Below are positions 59,848 through 64,000 of a stretch of 64,000 nucleotides of DNA, piece after piece. Position numbers and translations under genes: made by a program. The notes beneath the pieces were generated by a model. It saw only the letters and a list, made by a program, of their open reading frames with translations, did not search any database and had not been told where the DNA came from. Source of the stretch: an uncultured Lachnospiraceae bacterium (GTDB lineage: Bacteria; Bacillota; Clostridia; Lachnospirales; Lachnospiraceae); contig CANRMA010000002.1 of assembly GCA_947631625.1 (NCBI GenBank), forward strand, positions 62,001-126,000. The letters are read 5' to 3'. Each line of letters starts with the position of its first letter. Position 1 is the first letter of the stretch.

Positions 59848-61482
59848 GTGTTTTCGAGGATATTATGTGAAGAATTACATAAGTATGATATGGCTATAAT
59901 ATATGGATTTGCTGATATTGGGACATGCTTGCTCGATTATATAATTGACATTGAAACCAGTATAAAAATAGCTAATTATTCAGGTAAAGTGAAGTATTTT
60001 GCCACTTCGAATCAAATAAGAGAATCACTACGAAGTGAGGTTAAAGGGATAAAAATAAAGTATATAGGTGATTTGATTAATTATAAAAATAAAGCATTGA
60101 TCATTATTGCGACGCAGGAAAAGCATCATCGTGATATATCGAAAACATTAGATGAATTTGGCTTTGAAAACAGGTTATATGTCAAGCATGAAGATTATTG
60201 TGAAATAAGAGAAAATATAGAAAATCATAAAGCAATTATTAACTCTAGAATTGGGCAGTACCATATTAATCATCAAATTAAGCTTGACAGACTCAGACGA
60301 AAGATTGAAAAAGGGAAGAAAGCAAAAGTTTTCTTTATGACACATGATTCGGCAGTGTTTGGAGCAGCATCAGTATATAGAAGCATGGAACAAAATCCAA
60401 TTTTTGAACCGTATATTTATGTGATTTCTCGCAGAGATGTAACTTACAAAAATTATATGGAAGATGTTAGGCGTGATGTCGAATTTTTTTCTAATAATAA
60501 ATATAAAGTAATATGCGGATATGATGAATACGGGAATCCTGTAGATATTCACCGATATAACCCGGATATACTCTTTTTTGATTTACCTAAATTGCATGGT
60601 AATGGCAGTTCATTTTATAACAGACTGGATTATTTGAATTGGGAATATCTCACATGTTACATACCGTATGGAATGAATATGATAGATTCATTTTATTATC
60701 ATTATCATTTAGACGCTATTAGAGAAACATGGAAATATTTTGTTGATACACAAAGTGATTACAAAAGAGTTTTAAAAGATGGTGATTTTAATGGATTCAA
60801 TATGGTTATGTCGGGGTATCCAAAGTATGACGATTATTACTCTGAGTATATAAAAATTCCTGAAAAAATCAATAATGATAAACCATTGGTAATATATGCG
60901 CCACATCATTCATTGGGTGGCGTGAGCAATAATCTTGCGACGTTTGATCTTTATGGTGGCTTGATTTTGGATTTTGTTAAACAGAATCCTAATATTAATT
61001 TTGTTTTTAAACCGCACCCGCTTTTATATTTTCAAATACGAAACCGCTATAATGAAGGGAAAATTAATATCTCTCAATCGGATTATGATAATTATCTTAA
61101 AGAATGGTCTAATCAATCTAATGCAATAGTAATTTCAGAAGGAAATTATATTGGATTATTTAGAAAAAGTATGTGTATGATTACAGATTGTGGTTCATTT
61201 ATAGGTGAATATTTTCCTTCACTAAATCCATGTATTTACATATTTAATCCAAGAAAAGAACAACAAATGGAATGCTATACACCTTTAGCTAGGAAAATAT
61301 TAGATACATACTATATCACTAAATCAAAAGAGGCGCTTGAAGAAATGTTTCAAGAAATAGTAATAAAGAAAAATGATATAAAGTTTGAAAAAAGAAAACG
61401 GCTTCTTGATGAAGAGTTTCACAATATCGGAAGAGCTGGTCAATATATATGTGATTATTTGGAAAGGGAATTGGTGGATTGA
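59848..61482 (+). CDS. CDP-glycerol/polyol-phosphate transferase-like protein
   Basis: About 544 residues. The N-terminal ~120 residues form a nucleotide-fold domain (YDMAIIYGFADIGTCLLDYI) similar to those of its neighbours. The rest resembles TagB/TagF enzymes: KVFFMTHDSAVFGAASVYRS, VMSGYPKYDDYY, LVIYAPHHSLGGV, NFVFKPHPLLYF and MCMITDCGSFIGEYFPSLNP (nucleotide-binding TD.GSF). Likely a second glycerophosphate-type transferase. A GTG at 59848 has GGAGGA nine bases upstream; the ATG at 59839 touches that site and is less likely. Overlaps the next gene by one base. Confidence 0.75.
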   Translation: MFSRILCEELHKYDMAIIYGFADIGTCLLDYIIDIETSIKIANYSGKVKYFATSNQIRESLRSEVKGIKIKYIGDLINYKNKALIIIATQEKHHRDISKTLDEFGFENRLYVKHEDYCEIRENIENHKAIINSRIGQYHINHQIKLDRLRRKIEKGKKAKVFFMTHDSAVFGAASVYRSMEQNPIFEPYIYVISRRDVTYKNYMEDVRRDVEFFSNNKYKVICGYDEYGNPVDIHRYNPDILFFDLPKLHGNGSSFYNRLDYLNWEYLTCYIPYGMNMIDSFYYHYHLDAIRETWKYFVDTQSDYKRVLKDGDFNGFNMVMSGYPKYDDYYSEYIKIPEKINNDKPLVIYAPHHSLGGVSNNLATFDLYGGLILDFVKQNPNINFVFKPHPLLYFQIRNRYNEGKINISQSDYDNYLKEWSNQSNAIVISEGNYIGLFRKSMCMITDCGSFIGEYFPSLNPCIYIFNPRKEQQMECYTPLARKILDTYYITKSKEALEEMFQEIVIKKNDIKFEKRKRLLDEEFHNIGRAGQYICDYLERELVD

Positions 61483-62531
61483 TGGAGGATTTGAGATATT
61501 GTGCATCTAGCTATTTAATGTTTAGGTATATATTTCATGAAGAAAAGCTCTTTAAAGATAATGTTCCAATCAATATTATTAGCTTGGCTTTTGATAGAAA
61601 ACCGGTAAAAACAGCTGATGATCTTATAGAAATTTTAGATATGGTTATAAAAGAGTCTGTATCTAAAGGGAAAACAGTATTAGCGTTGAGTGGTGGAATT
61701 GATTCAGCTATATTAGCGCGATTGATGCCTAAAGGCGCGAAGGCGTATACATTCCGGTGTGTTGTTCCGGGAAAAGGGGTAATCGACGAATCCAAGCAGG
61801 CCTCTATTTGGGCAGAAAGCAACGGACTACATCATGAAATTATAGACATTAGATGGGAAGATATAGAGGCTGTTGCAGATAAATTAATGCTACATAAAGG
61901 AGCTCCAATTCATTCTATAGAGGCTCAGATTTATATTGCTTCTTGTAAAGCAAAAGAGGATGGCGCTGAAAGATTTGTATTCGGTGAAAATGCAGATATT
62001 ATATATGGAGGTATGAACGGATTGCTTCAGAAAGATTGGCACTTTGGAGAATTTGTAGATAGATATATGTATGTCAATCCATATTATGTGTTAAAAGACC
62101 CGGAATTAATTTTGCAACCATTTAAAGAATTTGAAAAAGATGGTTATATAGACGGTCATGATTTTATCAATCAGTATTTTAGACAGGAGGCGTTAGGTAC
62201 ATATAATAATGCGTGTCAAACTGCTGGGATAGAATTTGTAGGACCGTATTCATTAACTTATCTTGATTCACCTATTGACTATAGTCGGATAAGATCCGGA
62301 GATACGAAGTATATAATTCGAGAAGCTTTTAAAAAGTTATATCCAAAGATGGAGATGCCAGCTAAAATACCAATGCCGAGGCCTGTAAATGAATGGTTTA
62401 AAAATTGGAAAGGGCCTCAAAGGGACGAGTTTATACCTCATTGTACAGATGATATGTCAGGAGACCAAAAATGGATGGTTTGGTCATTAGAGCGATTCTT
62501 AAACCTGATAGAAAGGCAGGAGATGATATGA
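61482..62531 (+). CDS. Asparagine synthetase-like ATP-pyrophosphatase domain protein
   Basis: A 349-residue protein with the PP-loop LALSGGIDSAILARLM and a following FVFGENADIIYGGMNG, matching the synthetase half of AsnB. The N-terminal glutamine amidotransferase domain is absent; only ~55 short residues precede the PP-loop. It probably adenylates a carboxylate and transfers an amine, forming an amide on a glycan or its precursor, as amidation enzymes in polysaccharide loci do. TGATG overlap with the previous gene and ATGA overlap with the next show tight coupling. Confidence 0.82.
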   Translation: MEDLRYCASSYLMFRYIFHEEKLFKDNVPINIISLAFDRKPVKTADDLIEILDMVIKESVSKGKTVLALSGGIDSAILARLMPKGAKAYTFRCVVPGKGVIDESKQASIWAESNGLHHEIIDIRWEDIEAVADKLMLHKGAPIHSIEAQIYIASCKAKEDGAERFVFGENADIIYGGMNGLLQKDWHFGEFVDRYMYVNPYYVLKDPELILQPFKEFEKDGYIDGHDFINQYFRQEALGTYNNACQTAGIEFVGPYSLTYLDSPIDYSRIRSGDTKYIIREAFKKLYPKMEMPAKIPMPRPVNEWFKNWKGPQRDEFIPHCTDDMSGDQKWMVWSLERFLNLIERQEMI

Positions 62532-63748
62532 GTAGAGTAGCGATTGAATATGCTGATAACTATAGGTTAGAGACAATAAAAGAAGCATTGCGAAAATGTT
62601 TTGTAAATCTCGGAATGCAGGAGGAAAATCCTTTCGGTGAAATTATAAAACCGGGCAACAAAGTTTTTATAAAGCCCAATTGGGTGGCATCCAGATGGAG
62701 AGCATCATGCCAACATAAAGACTCTTTATATTGCGTGATAACACATCCTGCGGTTATAGAGGCGGTTGCTGATTTTGTTGATGAAGCGTTGCGGGGTGAT
62801 GGTGAGATTATTATAGGTGACAATCCTTCAATAGATGCAGATTTTCAGGAATTAATGGAATTTACTGAAATAAAGAAATTGGAGTCAAAATATAGTGTAA
62901 AAACTAAAATACTGGATTTAAGACCATTAGTTTGCGATGATTTGAATAACTACGGAAAAAAGAATTTAATGGTATCTCAGTTAGGAGATCCTTTCGGTAC
63001 GGTTGAAGTTAATTTAGGAAAGGATTCATTGTTATATGGAATTGATCCTGCAAGATTTAGAGGAGTATTTGATGAAAGAGATGAAACCATAGCCTCTCAT
63101 ATGGGAGAAACGCAGCTATATACTTTTGCCAGAAGTTTATATGATGCAGATGTATATATTTCAATACCTAAAATGAAAACACATCAGAAGGTCGGGGTTA
63201 CACTTAATTTAAAAGGGTTGGTTGGCACCATATCTAATAAAAATCAATTGGTTCATTGGCAAGTAGGTTATCCTGAAATACGGGGAGATGAGTATCCGAC
63301 TAAGGAAGCCTGGGAGGCAGGACAGGTAGCTAATGTAAAACATCGAGGCGCATGGCCGGGCAATGACACCATATGGAGAATGGTGGTTGATTTATATAAA
63401 GCAATGCTTAGGAAAGAGAGAAAATATTTTTCGGTAGTGGACGGTATAGTTGGAGGAGAAGGTCAGGGACCGTTCTGCCCTACAAGTAAGTATGCCAATA
63501 CAGTGATAGTTGGAGATAATTTGTTAAATGTTGATCTTGTGACTGCAAGATATATGGGTTTCGATCCGTTAAAAATCAAGTATCTTGAATATTTTGTAAA
63601 AACCTTGGATGAAGATATTATGAATGAACTTCAAATTATAAAAAACGGATATGTAGTAGATGATTATTTTGGCGCAGCTTCTTCATATGCAGATTTTGCT
63701 GTTGTAGAGCAGTGGAACATAATAAAACATACATATATGGAGGATTAA
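62528..63748 (+). CDS. DUF362 domain protein
   Basis: A 406-residue protein of the DUF362 family: GNKVFIKPNWVASRWRA, ITHPAVIEAVADFVDEAL, EIIIGDNPSIDADF, YISIPKMKTHQKVGVTLNLK and VVDGIVGGEGQGP are the usual landmarks. The frequent C-terminal ferredoxin domain is missing. DUF362 proteins lie in anaerobe genomes near Fe-S and glycan genes; the reaction is unknown. ATG 62528 (site AGGAGA) overlaps the previous stop; an in-frame start at 62471 inside the upstream gene is rejected. Confidence 0.82.
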   Translation: MSRVAIEYADNYRLETIKEALRKCFVNLGMQEENPFGEIIKPGNKVFIKPNWVASRWRASCQHKDSLYCVITHPAVIEAVADFVDEALRGDGEIIIGDNPSIDADFQELMEFTEIKKLESKYSVKTKILDLRPLVCDDLNNYGKKNLMVSQLGDPFGTVEVNLGKDSLLYGIDPARFRGVFDERDETIASHMGETQLYTFARSLYDADVYISIPKMKTHQKVGVTLNLKGLVGTISNKNQLVHWQVGYPEIRGDEYPTKEAWEAGQVANVKHRGAWPGNDTIWRMVVDLYKAMLRKERKYFSVVDGIVGGEGQGPFCPTSKYANTVIVGDNLLNVDLVTARYMGFDPLKIKYLEYFVKTLDEDIMNELQIIKNGYVVDDYFGAASSYADFAVVEQWNIIKHTYMED

Positions 63749-63749
63749 T

Positions 63750-64000
63750 ATGATAATAGGATATACAACGGGAGTATATGACTTGTTTCATGTCGGTCAT
63801 TTAAATTTATTTAAAAATGCTAAAGGAATGTGTGACAAATTAATTGTAGGAGTTACAGTGGACGAGTTGGTGCAATATAAAGGTAAAAAGGCAATGATTC
63901 CTTTTGAAGATCGCATTGAATTAGTACGGAGTTGTATCTATGTTGATGCAGCAGTTCCACAATATGATATGGATAAACTGACTGCGGCTAAAAAATTAGG
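63750..64000 (+). CDS. Glycerol-3-phosphate cytidylyltransferase-like protein (3' end outside window)
   Basis: The first 83 residues of a small nucleotidyltransferase: GYTTGVYDLFHVGHLNLFKN carries the GxxDxxHxGH catalytic motif, followed by KLIVGVTVDELVQYKGKKAM and PFEDRIELVRSC as in TagD/GCT. It should make CDP-glycerol from CTP and glycerol-3-phosphate, the donor for the TagF-like enzymes upstream. A related alcohol-phosphate substrate cannot be excluded. It starts one base after the DUF362 stop and has a GGAGG site. Confidence 0.88.
   Translation, partial: MIIGYTTGVYDLFHVGHLNLFKNAKGMCDKLIVGVTVDELVQYKGKKAMIPFEDRIELVRSCIYVDAAVPQYDMDKLTAAKKL

Overview
The window looks like a chromosomal segment of a Gram-positive Clostridium-class bacterium, most likely family Lachnospiraceae. 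The evidence is the strong AGGAGG-type ribosome sites, the infC-rpmI-rplT operon with an RNA leader, the dgt-dnaG-rpoD-trmK-nucleoside kinase block, and DUF1540, DUF6056 and DUF6320 proteins. No genus can be fixed from the sequence alone.

Layout. 1-21 kb: thrS (cut at the edge), a membrane glycosyltransferase, DUF1540, translation genes infC-rpmI-rplT, a dipeptidase, thioesterase, EAL protein, tRNA-Pro, MATE exporter, DegV, chemoreceptor, alanine symporter, TrkA/TrkH potassium uptake, a C26 amidase and a nucleoid protein. 21-37 kb: hybrid histidine kinase, membrane proteins, tRNA-Leu, two identical small toxin-antitoxin-like cassettes, a decayed DUF3737 gene, two YbaK/ProX deacylases, a Mef-like exporter with a leader peptide, a second chemoreceptor and another tRNA-Leu. 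37-42 kb: a zeta-toxin-like pair and a DUF6320/acyltransferase/esterase group. 42-49 kb: replication/transcription housekeeping genes, rnpB, and a secreted serine protease.

50-64 kb is the most unusual part. A tyrosine recombinase gene lies between two perfect 29-bp inverted repeats, each itself a palindromic recombinase-type core site. A promoter-like sequence inside the segment points outward and would face the downstream genes if the segment flipped. Beyond the right repeat come a glycerophosphotransferase-like gene and a TnpB-family protein whose three RuvC catalytic acids all appear replaced while its zinc ribbon is intact. A GC-rich, hairpin-rich non-coding stretch follows. Then an abrupt drop in GC starts a wall-glycan cluster: two TagB/F-like transferases, a TylF-like methyltransferase, a radical SAM gene interrupted at a G10 tract, an asparagine-synthetase-like protein, DUF362 and a CDP-glycerol-forming cytidylyltransferase. 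I infer a phase-variable cell-surface locus with at least two switches (DNA inversion and poly-G slippage) and possibly an RNA-guided regulator.

Repeats are abundant. One MITE-like family shares terminal inverted repeats and has 9-12 bp flanking duplications. A second family consists of double-hairpin units in tandem. Many spacers carry short degenerate tandem duplications.
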